DNA from: Halobacillus salinarum
Lineage (GTDB): Bacteria > Bacillota > Bacilli > Bacillales > Halobacillaceae
Assembly (NCBI RefSeq): GCF_022919095.1
Contig: NZ_CP095073.1
Coordinates: forward strand, 2,046,001 to 2,110,000
Direction: 5' to 3'
DNA length: 64,000 bases
This document shows positions 53,606-64,000 of this stretch, in pieces. The translations under genes were made by a program, and so were the position numbers. The notes below the pieces were generated by a model, which saw only the letters and a list, made by a program, of their open reading frames with translations, searched no databases and was not told the origin of the DNA. Within the stretch, counting starts at the first letter, position 1. Each line of letters begins with the position of its first letter.

Positions 53606-54745
53606 ATGACAATACCTTCTGCTTATATTCACATTCCGTTCTGCCAGCAGATCTGCCATTACTGTGACTTTACGAAATTCTTTTATAACGAAAAACTGGC
53701 AGATGAATACCTCTTGGCTTTGGAAAAGGAAATTCATACGTATTTTCCTGATGAGAAAGCTAAAGTAAAAACGATATTTGTCGGGGGTGGTACACCGACA
53801 GCCGTTAACCACAGCCAGTTGAACCAGCTCTTACAAATGATTGCAGAGCACTTTGATATTTCTGCCTGCGACGAATACACATTTGAAGCAAATCCCGGAG
53901 ATCTTGATGTCACGAAAGTAAAGATGCTGAAAGAAGCAGGGGTGAATCGGATTTCGCTGGGCGTGCAGGTTTTTGATGATCAAATGCTTGAAAAAATAGG
54001 CAGAGTCCATAAGGTGGAGGATGTTTATACAAACATTGACCGTTTACTTACAGCCGGTTTAAGCAACGTTAGTATTGACCTCATGTATGGACTGCCTGGA
54101 CAGTCAGTTGCTGATTTTGAAAAAACGATAGACGAAGCTTTACAATTTGGACTTCCGCATTATTCTTCTTATTCGCTGCAGATCGAACCAAAGACGATTT
54201 TTTACCAGCGCTATAAAAAAGGAAAATTAATAAAGCCTCCGGAAGAAGAGGAAGCTGAAATGTATGGGCTGCTGCAATCAAAGCTGTCAGAGCAGGGAAT
54301 ACTACAGTATGAAATAAGTAATTTTTCAGTGCCGGGTTATGAAAGTAAGCATAATCTGACATACTGGAATAATGAATTTTATTTTGGAATTGGTGCGGGG
54401 GCTCATGGCTATCTGCCAGGGAAAAGAACGATTAACATCCGCCCGCTGCCTGCTTATGTAAAGCAGGCAATAACTGATGGAAAACCAGTGCTTCATGAGG
54501 AACCAATTACCTTGAAAGAGCAGATGGAAGAGGAAATGTTTCTTGGTTTACGGAAAACAGAAGGGGTTTCCTTGCAAAGATTTGCTGACAAATATAACAG
54601 AGAAGTAGCAGAAGTATTTGGACGAGCAGTCCCTCATTTAACTGAAAGATCACTGCTTGAAGTAGAAGAGGGGAGAATTAAACTTACTGAACACGGCAGA
54701 CTGCTTGGAAATGAAGTGTTTCAGGAATTTTTAATTGATGAATAA
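53606..54745 (+). CDS. hemW: Radical SAM heme chaperone HemW
   Basis: HemW is related to oxygen-independent coproporphyrinogen III oxidase (HemN) but acts as a heme chaperone. The radical SAM cluster motif is CQQICHYCDF (CxxxCxxC, about 13-20). GGGTPTAV (about 57-64), EANPGDLD, RISLGVQVFDD and DLMYGLPGQS are also present. The 379-residue length equals B. subtilis YqeR (HemW). ATG 53606 follows AAAGGGTGAGAG; an in-frame ATG at 53549 would add residues outside the family. HemN itself has extra N-terminal residues that are missing here, supporting HemW. Confidence 0.94.
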   Translation: MTIPSAYIHIPFCQQICHYCDFTKFFYNEKLADEYLLALEKEIHTYFPDEKAKVKTIFVGGGTPTAVNHSQLNQLLQMIAEHFDISACDEYTFEANPGDLDVTKVKMLKEAGVNRISLGVQVFDDQMLEKIGRVHKVEDVYTNIDRLLTAGLSNVSIDLMYGLPGQSVADFEKTIDEALQFGLPHYSSYSLQIEPKTIFYQRYKKGKLIKPPEEEEAEMYGLLQSKLSEQGILQYEISNFSVPGYESKHNLTYWNNEFYFGIGAGAHGYLPGKRTINIRPLPAYVKQAITDGKPVLHEEPITLKEQMEEEMFLGLRKTEGVSLQRFADKYNREVAEVFGRAVPHLTERSLLEVEEGRIKLTEHGRLLGNEVFQEFLIDE

Positions 54746-54762
54746 AAAACTGAACTTATCCG

Positions 54763-54791
54763 TTGACATCCGAACCCCCTTTTGATAATTT
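54763..54791 (+). promoter_or_regulatory. Predicted SigA promoter of hrcA
   Basis: TTGACA at 54763-54768 is a perfect -35. The -10 lies in GATAATTT at 54784-54791 (spacing 15 to GATAAT, 17 to TAATTT). The CIRCE operator begins 11 bases further on. Confidence 0.65.
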
Positions 54792-54801
54792 ATTATTAGA
54801 T

Positions 54802-54828
54802 TTAGCACTCACTTAATTCGAGTGCTAA
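54802..54828 (+). promoter_or_regulatory. CIRCE operator (HrcA-binding site)
   Basis: A perfect CIRCE: TTAGCACTC, nine bases, GAGTGCTAA. It lies just downstream of the hrcA promoter and 15 bases before the hrcA start, so HrcA should repress its own operon. Confidence 0.97.
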
Positions 54829-54843
54829 CAGAGGTGATCATCG

Positions 54844-55866
54844 ATGCTAACAGAAAGACAACTGCTGATTTTGCAAGTGATAGTTGATGATTTCATCCTG
54901 ACTGCACAGCCGGTGGGTTCCCGGTCGATCTCAAAAAAAAATGCCGTTACCTTTAGCTCAGCTACCATTAGAAATGAAATGGCAGATTTAGAGGAAATGG
55001 GGTTCATTGAAAAGACCCACTCTTCTTCCGGCCGGATTCCTTCCGAACAAGGTTATCGTTTTTATGTTGATCATTTGCTGTCCCCACTGCGTTTGTCTAG
55101 AGAGGAATTAACGACAATAAGGGCTGCATTTAATGATCGTATGCTCGAATTTGAACGAGTGGTGCAGAAGTCTGCAGGGATACTATCGGATTTAACGAAC
55201 TATACATCCTTAGTGCTTGGACCGGAAGTATTTGAAACGAAGCTAAAACAGCTGCAGATTGTTCCCTTAAATGAGCAGTCAGCTATTGCTATCCTGGTTA
55301 CAGATACCGGGCATGTGGAACACAGGGCATTTAATGTACCTGTTGAAATTGATTCCGGCGAACTGGAAAAGATCGTTAATATCCTGAATTCCCGACTGCA
55401 AGGTGTCCCTCTTGTTAAAATTCATGAAAAGCTGTATTCAGAGATCCATACTCTGCTAAAAGACCATACGGATAGGCATGAGCATCTGTTTTCTTATTTA
55501 CAGGCCGCCTTAGTAGATGAGCAGCCGACGAAGATTTATATCGGAGGCAAAACGAACATTCTAATGCAGCCGGAGTTTAGAGATTTGGATAAAGTCCGAT
55601 CCCTTTACGCTATTATTGAAAAAGAAGCCGAAATGGCGGATTTGCTCCGGACTGGTGAAAAAGGGGTTCACGTTCGTATTGGCCATGAAAATCCATTTGA
55701 TGCCATGCAGAATTGCAGCCTGATAACAGCCAGTTATACGATGGGCAACAATCAGAGAGGTACCATTGCATTACTTGGGCCCACCCGTATGGAGTATAAC
55801 AGGATGATTTCATTGATGAACGAGTTATCCAAGCATATGACAGAAGCCTTCCGAGGCTTGTACTAG
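54844..55866 (+). CDS. hrcA: Heat-inducible transcription repressor HrcA
   Basis: HrcA binds CIRCE and represses class I heat-shock genes; GroEL helps it fold. The 340-residue product has the N-terminal winged helix with QPVGSRSISKK and SSATIRNEMADLEEMGFIEK (about 24-60), the HSSSGRIPSEQGYRFYVDHL motif, and the C-terminal dimerisation domain (YIGGKTNIL, GTIALLGPTRMEYNRMI). ATG 54844 follows GAGGTGATC. Its own CIRCE is just upstream. Confidence 0.96.
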   Translation: MLTERQLLILQVIVDDFILTAQPVGSRSISKKNAVTFSSATIRNEMADLEEMGFIEKTHSSSGRIPSEQGYRFYVDHLLSPLRLSREELTTIRAAFNDRMLEFERVVQKSAGILSDLTNYTSLVLGPEVFETKLKQLQIVPLNEQSAIAILVTDTGHVEHRAFNVPVEIDSGELEKIVNILNSRLQGVPLVKIHEKLYSEIHTLLKDHTDRHEHLFSYLQAALVDEQPTKIYIGGKTNILMQPEFRDLDKVRSLYAIIEKEAEMADLLRTGEKGVHVRIGHENPFDAMQNCSLITASYTMGNNQRGTIALLGPTRMEYNRMISLMNELSKHMTEAFRGLY

Positions 55867-55884
55867 AACGATGCAAACCAAGTG

Positions 55885-55919
55885 AAGATGGGGACTTATA
55901 TTCCCATCGCTTCTTTTTG
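55885..55919 (+). terminator. Terminator-like hairpin between hrcA and grpE
   Basis: GATGGG and CCCATC pair around a 10-base loop, followed by GCTTCTTTTTG. The stem is short, so read-through into grpE-dnaK is likely. Confidence 0.5.
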
Positions 55920-55992
55920 TCTATTGCTTTTTCAGGATATAAAAACATGTTATAGTCAATAACGGTATAAGGAAGTTTAGGAGGTGGAATTC

Positions 55993-58412
<2,420 letters not shown>

Positions 58413-58427
58413 AGGATAGGTAGAATG

Positions 58428-58469
58428 AAAAAAGTCAAAGTCAGGATCTTCTTGGCTTTGACTTTTTTT
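58428..58469 (+). terminator. Terminator between dnaK and dnaJ
   Basis: AAAAGTCAAAG pairs with CTTTGACTTTT around a loop containing GGATCTTC, followed by a T-run. It starts 15 bases after the dnaK stop and probably lowers dnaJ expression relative to dnaK. Confidence 0.85.
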
Positions 58470-58551
58470 AACGCGTGAAAAAGTTGCTGAAACAACCTGA
58501 AAAATGTTATTATGAATTTTATGCTATAGTGCCCGGGAGAGTGATCGACAA

Positions 58552-59676
58552 GTGAGTAAACGTGATTATTATGAGGTCCTCGGGGTATCGAAAGATGCTT
58601 CCAAGGAGGAAATAAAGAAAGCTTACCGTAAACTGGCACGCCAATACCACCCGGATGTCAGTAAAGAGGAAAACGCAGCAGATAAATTTAAAGAAGCCAA
58701 AGAGGCTTATGAAACGCTAAGTGATCAGCAAAAGCGTGCTCAGTATGACCAGTTCGGCCATGCTGGACCTAACCAAGGCTTTGGCGGTTTTGGTGGAGGA
58801 GCAGAAGATTTCGGCGGCTTTGGAGATATTTTCGACATGTTCTTTGGTGGGGGAGGCCGCAGACGCGACCCTAACGCTCCCCGGAAAGGTGCCGATCTTC
58901 AATATACCATGTCCTTAGACTTTGAAGAGGCAATCTTCGGTAAAAGCACCACGATTGAAATTCCAATTGAAGAAGATTGTGAAACATGCGGCGGCGACGG
59001 TGCAAAGCCGGGAACTTCTCCTGAAACTTGTCCTCACTGTCAAGGTTCAGGGCAAATCAATCAGGAACAGAACACGCCGTTTGGCCGCGTAGTTAATCGC
59101 CGTGTATGTCACCATTGTCAAGGAAGCGGTAAAATTGTTAAGGAAAAATGTCCAGATTGCGGCGGCAGAGGACGGATAAATTCACGGAAGAAGATTAACA
59201 TTGATATCCCGGCTGGTATCGATGAAGGTCAGCAAATCCGTGTTCCAGGAAAAGGTGAAGCTGGCGTAAACGGCGGACCTGCAGGGGATTTATTCGTAGT
59301 GATCCAGGTTAAGCCGCACGAATTCTTTGAACGCGAAGGAGACCATATTTTCTGTGAGATTCCTTTAACCTTTACCCAAGCAGCACTTGGCGATGAGATT
59401 GAAGTCCCTACGGTCCATGGAAAAGTTATGCTGAAAATACCAGCAGGAACTCAGACAGGCAAAACGTTCCGTCTGAAAGATAAAGGTGCTCCAAATGTTC
59501 ATGGCCGCGGTCATGGGGATCAACACGTGAAGACAAAAGTGATAACTCCAAAAAATCTCACTGAACGTCAAAAAGAATTGCTTCGTGAATTCAATGATAT
59601 CAGCGGTAATGAAGCGACTGAAGAACAGCACGGCAATTTCTTTGAACGTATGAAACGTGCTTTTAAAGGTGAGTAG
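58552..59676 (+). CDS. dnaJ: Chaperone protein DnaJ (Hsp40)
   Basis: DnaJ delivers substrates to DnaK and stimulates its ATPase. The 374-residue product is a type I DnaJ: J-domain (about 1-70, [12 protein letters not shown] with the HPD motif), a Gly/Phe-rich linker (about 72-105), four CxxCxGxG zinc repeats ([32 protein letters not shown], about 143-210), and the C-terminal substrate-binding domains. It starts at GTG 58552 after GGGAGAGTGA. Because a terminator separates it from dnaK, a local promoter may exist; a TATAGT at about 58525 is a candidate -10. Confidence 0.96.
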   Translation: MSKRDYYEVLGVSKDASKEEIKKAYRKLARQYHPDVSKEENAADKFKEAKEAYETLSDQQKRAQYDQFGHAGPNQGFGGFGGGAEDFGGFGDIFDMFFGGGGRRRDPNAPRKGADLQYTMSLDFEEAIFGKSTTIEIPIEEDCETCGGDGAKPGTSPETCPHCQGSGQINQEQNTPFGRVVNRRVCHHCQGSGKIVKEKCPDCGGRGRINSRKKINIDIPAGIDEGQQIRVPGKGEAGVNGGPAGDLFVVIQVKPHEFFEREGDHIFCEIPLTFTQAALGDEIEVPTVHGKVMLKIPAGTQTGKTFRLKDKGAPNVHGRGHGDQHVKTKVITPKNLTERQKELLREFNDISGNEATEEQHGNFFERMKRAFKGE

Positions 59677-59688
59677 ATAAAGCAAAGG

Positions 59689-59768
59689 GAGAGTGTCTAG
59701 GACGGAAGGTCAGACTGGGGGCAATCATTCGCCGGTTCCATTGTCCAGATACTCTCTTCTTTTATTTC
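59689..59768 (+). terminator. Large structured terminator-like element between dnaJ and prmA
   Basis: GAGAGTGTCTAGGAC (59689-59703) pairs with GTCCAGATACTCTC (59743-59756), with one wobble and one bulge, enclosing about 39 bases that can form a smaller inner helix (GGAA with TTCC, GGC with GCC). TTCTTTTATTTC follows. It may be the terminator of the dnaK-dnaJ region. Confidence 0.55.
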
Positions 59769-59802
59769 ATAAACAAATACTTAATAAAGTGAGTTGATCC
59801 GA

Positions 59803-60744
59803 GTGAAATGGTCAGAAATCTGTATACACACGACCAATGAAGCGATTGAACCTGTATCTAATATCCTTCACGAATCCGGAGCCAGTGGTGTGGTGATTGA
59901 AGACCCTCAAGACATGATCCGCGAAGAAACAGCTTTAGGTGAGATTTATGAATTAAATCCTGAAGATTATCCGGAAGAAGGCGTTTACGTAAAAGCATAT
60001 CTTCCTGTGAACAGTTTTTTAGGAGAAACAGTGGAGGAAATAAAGCAGTCGATCAGCCAGCTGTCTTCCTTTGATATTGATGTCGGTAAAAATCTTATTT
60101 CCATTAGCGAAATCAATGAAGAAGACTGGGCCACAGCTTGGAAAAAATACTATAAGCCTGTTAAAATATCTGAAAAGATAACCATCATCCCTACTTGGGA
60201 GAAGTACACACCGGTTTCCACTGATGAAATCATAATCGAAATGGATCCTGGCATGGCTTTTGGAACAGGTACTCATCCAACTACTGTGTTAAGCCTGCAG
60301 GCGCTGGAGCAATACTTAAAAGAAGGTAACCAAGTCCTCGATGTTGGAGCGGGCTCGGGCATTCTTAGTATCGCTTCCGTTTTGCTTGGTGCAGAGCACG
60401 TGTATGCGTTTGACCTGGATGATATTGCAGTAGCCAGTACGTTGAACAACGCTAGTCTGAATCAGGTGGAAAACAAAATTTCAGCAAAACAAAATGATTT
60501 GCTGAAAGGTGTGGAACCGGGGGCTGATTTAATCGTCTCCAATATTTTAGCTGAAATCATTGTCCGTTTTACTAAGGAAGCTTATCATGTAATTAAGCCT
60601 GGAGGTTATTTTATTACTTCAGGAATTATTTCAGGAAAGAAAGACTTGGTAAGAGATCAGTTGATAAGCTCAGGTTTTGAAATCGTTGAAACCAATAAAA
60701 TGGAAGACTGGATATCCATTATAGCCAGGAAGCCAGGACAATAG
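59803..60744 (+). CDS. prmA: Ribosomal protein L11 methyltransferase
   Basis: PrmA trimethylates ribosomal protein L11. The 313-residue product from GTG 59803 begins MKWSEICIHTTNEA, as in B. subtilis PrmA; a TTG at 59794 would add three residues. The N-terminal L11-recognition domain is at about 1-115, with INEEDWATAWKKYYKPV; the SAM domain follows, with MDPGMAFGTGTHPTT (about 146-160), VLDVGAGSGILSIA (about 178-191) and the catalytic-loop-like SNILAEI (about 246). The ribosome site is weak (AGTGAG). Gene order dnaJ-prmA-rsmE matches B. subtilis. Confidence 0.95.
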   Translation: MKWSEICIHTTNEAIEPVSNILHESGASGVVIEDPQDMIREETALGEIYELNPEDYPEEGVYVKAYLPVNSFLGETVEEIKQSISQLSSFDIDVGKNLISISEINEEDWATAWKKYYKPVKISEKITIIPTWEKYTPVSTDEIIIEMDPGMAFGTGTHPTTVLSLQALEQYLKEGNQVLDVGAGSGILSIASVLLGAEHVYAFDLDDIAVASTLNNASLNQVENKISAKQNDLLKGVEPGADLIVSNILAEIIVRFTKEAYHVIKPGGYFITSGIISGKKDLVRDQLISSGFEIVETNKMEDWISIIARKPGQ

Positions 60745-60754
60745 GTGGCGTGTT

Positions 60755-61513
60755 ATGGTACAACGTTATTTTGTGGACAAGGAACAATGGTCCGAGCAAT
60801 ATGTTTCCGTCACAGGAGAGGATGTCCATCACATTTCCAGAGTAATGCGGATGGCTCCAGGGGATGAAATTATCTGCATAAAGAAAGATGATCAGTTGGC
60901 TGCGAGTTGTGAAATAACTGCGATAGAAAATAGGCAGGTGCTTTGCAGAATAGTGGAACGCCTTGAAGAAAACAGGGAATTGCCTGTAGATGTTACAATT
61001 GTCCAAAGTATTGGAAAAGGCGATAAACTTGAGCAAGTGATTCAAAAAGGCACCGAGCTGGGTGCTCACAGTTTTATCCCTTTTCAGGCTGAGAGGTCAA
61101 TTTCCAAGTGGGACGAGTCTAAAGCGAGAAAAAAAGTAAACAGGCTCGAAAAAATTGCTAAAGAAGCCAGTGAGCAGTCCCAGCGCTCCCATATACCTGA
61201 AGTTTCTCTGCCGGTTGATCTTAATCATCTCCTTGATACGGCAGAAGAGTTTGATGTAAAAGTATTTGCTTATGAAGACGAAGCGCGGGCAGAGGATTTT
61301 CATTCCTTAGCGGATCATTTTGCTCATGTAAAGGAAGGAATGAGGATTCTAGTAGTCATCGGTCCTGAGGGTGGATTTTCTGACCGGGAAGTCAGCCAGC
61401 TGTCTGCGGCTCATTTTGAGACGGTGAGGCTGGGACGGCGAATCCTTAGAATGGAAACGGCCCCTTTGTATTACTTATCTAGTGTTTCCTACCATTTTGA
61501 AGAGTTGAGGTGA
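60755..61513 (+). CDS. rsmE: 16S rRNA (uracil1498-N3)-methyltransferase RsmE
   Basis: RsmE methylates U1498 of 16S rRNA in the decoding centre. The 252-residue product has an N-terminal PUA-like domain (about 1-70) and a SPOUT fold with a trefoil knot. Family sequence: GKGDKLEQVIQKGTELG (about 88-104), ERSISKWDESKARKKVNRLEKIAKEA (shown here only in part), VVIGPEGGFSDREV (about 202-215) and LGRRILRMETAPLYYLS at the C-terminal knot. ATG 60755 lies 10 bases after prmA; AGGTGG is upstream. Confidence 0.95.
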   Translation: MVQRYFVDKEQWSEQYVSVTGEDVHHISRVMRMAPGDEIICIKKDDQLAASCEITAIENRQVLCRIVERLEENRELPVDVTIVQSIGKGDKLEQVIQKGTELGAHSFIPFQAERSISKWDESKARKKVNRLEKIAKEASEQSQRSHIPEVSLPVDLNHLLDTAEEFDVKVFAYEDEARAEDFHSLADHFAHVKEGMRILVVIGPEGGFSDREVSQLSAAHFETVRLGRRILRMETAPLYYLSSVSYHFEELR

Positions 61514-61519
61514 AGATGA

Positions 61520-62863
61520 ATGCCTAATGTTGCATTTCATACGCTGGGTTGTAAAGTGAATCATTACGAAACAGAAGCAATCTGGCAATTATTTAGTGAT
61601 CGAGGATACGAACGAGTGGACTTTGAACGTCCTTCAGATGTTTATGTGATCAATACTTGTACAGTAACCAATACGGGGGATAAAAAAAGCCGGCAAGTTA
61701 TTCGCAGGGCAATTCGTAAAAATCCTGATGCCGTGATCTGCGTTACTGGTTGCTATGCGCAAACATCTCCAGGGGAGATCATGGACATCCCTGGTGTAGA
61801 TATTGTTGTAGGTACGCAGGACCGTGTGAAAATGCTGGACTATATTGAACAGTTCAAGAAGGAACGCCAGCCCATTAACGGGGTTACGAATATTATGAAA
61901 AACCGTGTGTATGAAGAGCTGGATGTCCCGGCTTTTACTGATCGCACTAGAGCCTCATTGAAGATTCAGGAAGGGTGTAACAACTTCTGTACTTTCTGTA
62001 TTATCCCGTGGGCACGCGGATTAATGCGTTCCCGTGATCCGGAAGCTGTCGTAAGTCAGGCACAGCAGCTTGTCGATGCAGGCTATAAAGAGATCGTTTT
62101 AACAGGGATTCACACGGGCGGTTACGGAGAAGACATGAAAGATTACAATTTAGCGATGCTTCTAAGAGAACTGGACAAACGCGTCCAAGGTCTCAAAAGA
62201 ATTCGCATCTCTTCTATTGAAGCGAGTCAAATAACAGATGATGTGATTGAAGTTCTTAACGACTCTGATAAAATCGTGCGCCATTTGCATATTCCGCTTC
62301 AATCCGGATCTGATACCGTATTGAAAAGAATGAGAAGGAAGTATACGACCGAATTTTATAAAGAAAGAATTGACAGAATTAAAGAAGCACTGCCTGGTCT
62401 TGCGATTACTTCAGATGTTATTGTCGGTTTCCCAGGGGAAACAGAGGAAGAATTCATGGAAACATACAACTTTGTAAAAGAAATCGGTTATTCCGAGCTG
62501 CATGTCTTTCCATTTTCGAAACGCACAGGTACGCCTGCTGCCCGGATGAAAGATCAAATCGATGATGAAATCAAGCATGAGCGTGTCCGGCGATTAATTG
62601 ATTTATCTGACCAGCAAGCGAAGGAATACGCTTCTCAATATGAAGGAGAAGTGCTTGAAATGATTCCAGAAGAGCATTCCAGAGATGAAGAAGGAAGGCT
62701 AGTAGGATACACAGACAACTATCTAAAAGTGAAGATTTCAGGAAGCGATGACTTGATTGGTGAGATTGTTAGAGTGAAAATTACCAAAGCGGGTTACCCT
62801 TATAATATAGGGGAGTTTGTCCGTGTTATGGATGAACCTTCTCAAGTTTCACTTAGTTCCTGA
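61520..62863 (+). CDS. mtaB: tRNA (N6-threonylcarbamoyladenosine37-C2)-methylthiotransferase MtaB
   Basis: MtaB adds a methylthio group to t6A37 of ANN-decoding tRNAs. The 447-residue product has the N-terminal UPF0004 domain with three cluster cysteines (LGCKVN, NTCTVTN, VTGCYAQ), the radical SAM motif CNNFCTFCIIPWARG (CxxxCxxC, about 153-160), and a C-terminal TRAM domain (about 380-440). These are the features of the methylthiotransferase family; the e-MtaB/YqeV subgroup is assigned by length and position after rsmE. ATG 61520 has GAGGTGAAG upstream. A terminator follows. Confidence 0.95.
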   Translation: MPNVAFHTLGCKVNHYETEAIWQLFSDRGYERVDFERPSDVYVINTCTVTNTGDKKSRQVIRRAIRKNPDAVICVTGCYAQTSPGEIMDIPGVDIVVGTQDRVKMLDYIEQFKKERQPINGVTNIMKNRVYEELDVPAFTDRTRASLKIQEGCNNFCTFCIIPWARGLMRSRDPEAVVSQAQQLVDAGYKEIVLTGIHTGGYGEDMKDYNLAMLLRELDKRVQGLKRIRISSIEASQITDDVIEVLNDSDKIVRHLHIPLQSGSDTVLKRMRRKYTTEFYKERIDRIKEALPGLAITSDVIVGFPGETEEEFMETYNFVKEIGYSELHVFPFSKRTGTPAARMKDQIDDEIKHERVRRLIDLSDQQAKEYASQYEGEVLEMIPEEHSRDEEGRLVGYTDNYLKVKISGSDDLIGEIVRVKITKAGYPYNIGEFVRVMDEPSQVSLSS

Positions 62864-62870
62864 AACTTTT

Positions 62871-62904
62871 AAACCGCTGTGAGGAAATCATAGCGGTTTT
62901 TTAT
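62871..62904 (+). terminator. Terminator after mtaB
   Basis: AAACCGCT and AGCGGTTT pair around a 13-base loop and are followed by TTTATT. It begins 8 bases after the mtaB stop. Confidence 0.8.
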
Positions 62905-63015
62905 TAGAGCAACGGGGAATCTTTCCTCTTACTTATAAGGAATGCATTCTGTCGTGAATCATGCTATGATACAATAGATGTACGAACAACTCAATTTCTG
63001 AAGGGACGATGATTT

Positions 63016-63687
63016 ATGGAACAAAATTTAGCAAAAATGATTGATCATACACAATTAAAGCCGGATACAACAAAAGAAAAGATTACCCAAATATGTAAAG
63101 AAGCTAAGGAGCACCACTTTGCCTCAGTGTGCATTAACCCCCACTGGGTAAAGTACAGCTATAGTCTTTTAAAAGATACAGACGTGAAGGTTTGTACGGT
63201 GATTGGTTTTCCATTAGGAGCAACGACTACAGAAACTAAATCATTTGAGACGCGGCAGGCGATTGAAAATGGTGCGACTGAAGTAGATATGGTGATCAAT
63301 ATCGGGGAATTGAAATCCGGTAATACGGATGCAGTGAAAGAAGATATTGCAGCTGTTGTGATTGAAGCTGGGGAGAAGGCATTGGTGAAGGTAATCATCG
63401 AGACTTGTCTTTTAACAGACGAAGAAAAAGTAACCGCCTGCGAACTAGCCAAAGCGGCTGGAGCACATTTTGTAAAAACTTCTACAGGATTCTCTACCGG
63501 AGGAGCGACTGTTGAAGATATCAGTTTAATGAGAAAAACAGTCGGTCCTGAATTGGGAGTAAAAGCTTCTGGAGGAGTTCGTGATTACAAAGGTGCAAAA
63601 GCAATGATTGAAGCCGGGGCAACAAGAATTGGTGCTAGTTCAGGAATTGCGATCCTCAACGGAGAACAAGGTACATCTGATTATTAA
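63016..63687 (+). CDS. deoC: Deoxyribose-phosphate aldolase
   Basis: DeoC splits 2-deoxyribose-5-phosphate to glyceraldehyde-3-phosphate and acetaldehyde in deoxynucleoside breakdown. The 223-residue product has the class I aldolase TIM barrel: [11 protein letters not shown] near the start, [10 protein letters not shown] (about 56-65), the Schiff-base lysine in [12 protein letters not shown] (about 152), the second lysine in [11 protein letters not shown] (about 120-130), and [14 protein letters not shown] 63016 follows GAAGGGA. It stands alone between mtaB and rpsU, without the drm/pupG/nupC genes that accompany B. subtilis deoC (dra). Confidence 0.95.
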   Translation: MEQNLAKMIDHTQLKPDTTKEKITQICKEAKEHHFASVCINPHWVKYSYSLLKDTDVKVCTVIGFPLGATTTETKSFETRQAIENGATEVDMVINIGELKSGNTDAVKEDIAAVVIEAGEKALVKVIIETCLLTDEEKVTACELAKAAGAHFVKTSTGFSTGGATVEDISLMRKTVGPELGVKASGGVRDYKGAKAMIEAGATRIGASSGIAILNGEQGTSDY

Positions 63688-63815
63688 AAGGAAGCGGCAC
63701 GAACAATTTTTTTCTCATAAAAGTGGTCCGTCGTTTTCTCTTATAAGACCCTTGATTGTTTACAGTTCAGGGAATTATAATTTTGTAGAAACGATGTCAG
63801 TTATTAATAAAAAAG

Positions 63816-63844
63816 TTGACCACACGCAAGGCATATAATATAAT
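63816..63844 (+). promoter_or_regulatory. Predicted SigA promoter of rpsU
   Basis: TTGACC at 63816-63821 and TATAAT at 63839-63844 are 17 bases apart, 72 bases before the rpsU start. Confidence 0.8.
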
Positions 63845-63915
63845 TGTCAAAGGTATGGGACACCTGCTCATACAGTTTAGTAACAGTTTTTTTGCTTCGG
63901 AGGGAGGGAAATAGC

Positions 63916-64000
63916 ATGTCAAAAACAACTCGCGTTCGTAAAAACGAGTCTCTTGAAGATGCTCTTCGTCGCTTCAAGCGCAGTGTATCTAAAAGTGGTA
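63916..64000 (+). CDS. rpsU: 30S ribosomal protein S21 (3' end outside window)
   Basis: The last 85 bases begin a frame reading [20 protein letters not shown] then KRSVSKSG, the conserved N-terminus of S21 (about 57 residues in Bacilli). S21 is a small basic 30S protein near the mRNA exit. ATG 63916 follows GGAGGGAGGG. A strong SigA promoter lies upstream. Position after the prmA-rsmE-mtaB block agrees with B. subtilis. Confidence 0.95.
   Translation, partial: MSKTTRVRKNESLEDALRRFKRSVSKSG

Noticed and set aside
63608-63838. Plus-strand 76-codon frame overlapping the deoC end and the rpsU promoter
   Set aside because: Starts inside deoC in another frame and has no ribosome site. The rest is promoter region.

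Overview
This window looks like a chromosomal backbone segment of a low-GC, endospore-forming Firmicute of the family Bacillaceae. The evidence is gene order: recJ-apt-relA-dtd, hisS-aspS-6S RNA, rarA, cymR-iscS-mnmA, recD2, alaS-ireB-ruvX-mltG-trmR-udk-greA, sigK, sda-yqeG-yqeH-aroE, comER/comEABC, holA, rpsT, gpr-spoIIP, lepA-hemW, hrcA-grpE-dnaK-dnaJ, prmA-rsmE-mtaB and rpsU run in nearly the Bacillus subtilis order. Strong AGGAGG ribosome binding sites, A/T-rich gaps and sporulation genes (sigK, gpr, spoIIP, sda, an RsfA-type regulator) agree. A long Mrp-type Na+/H+ antiporter operon would suit a salt- or alkali-tolerant genus such as Halobacillus, but the genus is inference.

Layout. 1-5030: end of recJ, apt, relA and dtd, closed by a bidirectional terminator facing a secreted cell-wall amidase (5037-6503, minus). 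6610-10290: a T-box riboswitch, hisS (with an apparent one-base frameshift), aspS, then 6S RNA. 10345-12359: an RsfA-like regulator and rarA on the minus strand. 12604-24525: cymR-iscS-mnmA, a TPR protein, recD2, a TIM-barrel protein, a 58-aa zinc-ribbon protein, a YrrI-type membrane protein, then an alanine T-box with alaS-ireB-ruvX-yrzB. 24726-29783: mltG, trmR, udk, greA, yrrS, mtnN, yrhC. 29821-35993 (minus): an uninterrupted sigK and an mrp operon in which mrpA is followed directly by mrpC, with no mrpB. 36250-36648: the checkpoint gene sda with a cluster of DnaA boxes and an unusual hairpin between ribosome binding site and start codon. 36786-41832: the yqeG-yqeH-aroE-yhbY-nadD-yqeK-rsfS-yqeM operon. 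41938-47879: competence genes comER/comEA-EB-EC, the tiny yqzM, and holA. 47880-48489: a dispersed-repeat-like element and a decayed transposase. 48490-63687: rpsT, gpr, spoIIP, yqxA, lepA, hemW, the CIRCE-controlled heat-shock genes, prmA, rsmE, mtaB and deoC. 63816-64000: promoter and start of rpsU.

How the genes work together. Most of the window is information processing: aminoacyl-tRNA synthetases under tRNA-sensing leaders, tRNA modification (iscS-mnmA for 2-thiouridine, trmR for U34, mtaB for ms2t6A), ribosome biogenesis and silencing (yqeH, yhbY, rsfS, lepA, rsmE, prmA), DNA repair (recJ, rarA, recD2, ruvX, holA) and protein folding (hrcA operon). Sporulation control is threaded through it.

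I did not find a clear new defence or biosynthetic system. The observations most worth checking are the frameshift in essential hisS, the Mrp operon without mrpB, the sda translation-initiation hairpin, tRNA-Asp sensing by the hisS-aspS leader, trmR without its usual hydroxylase partners yrrN-yrrO, and the transposase remnant beside rpsT.
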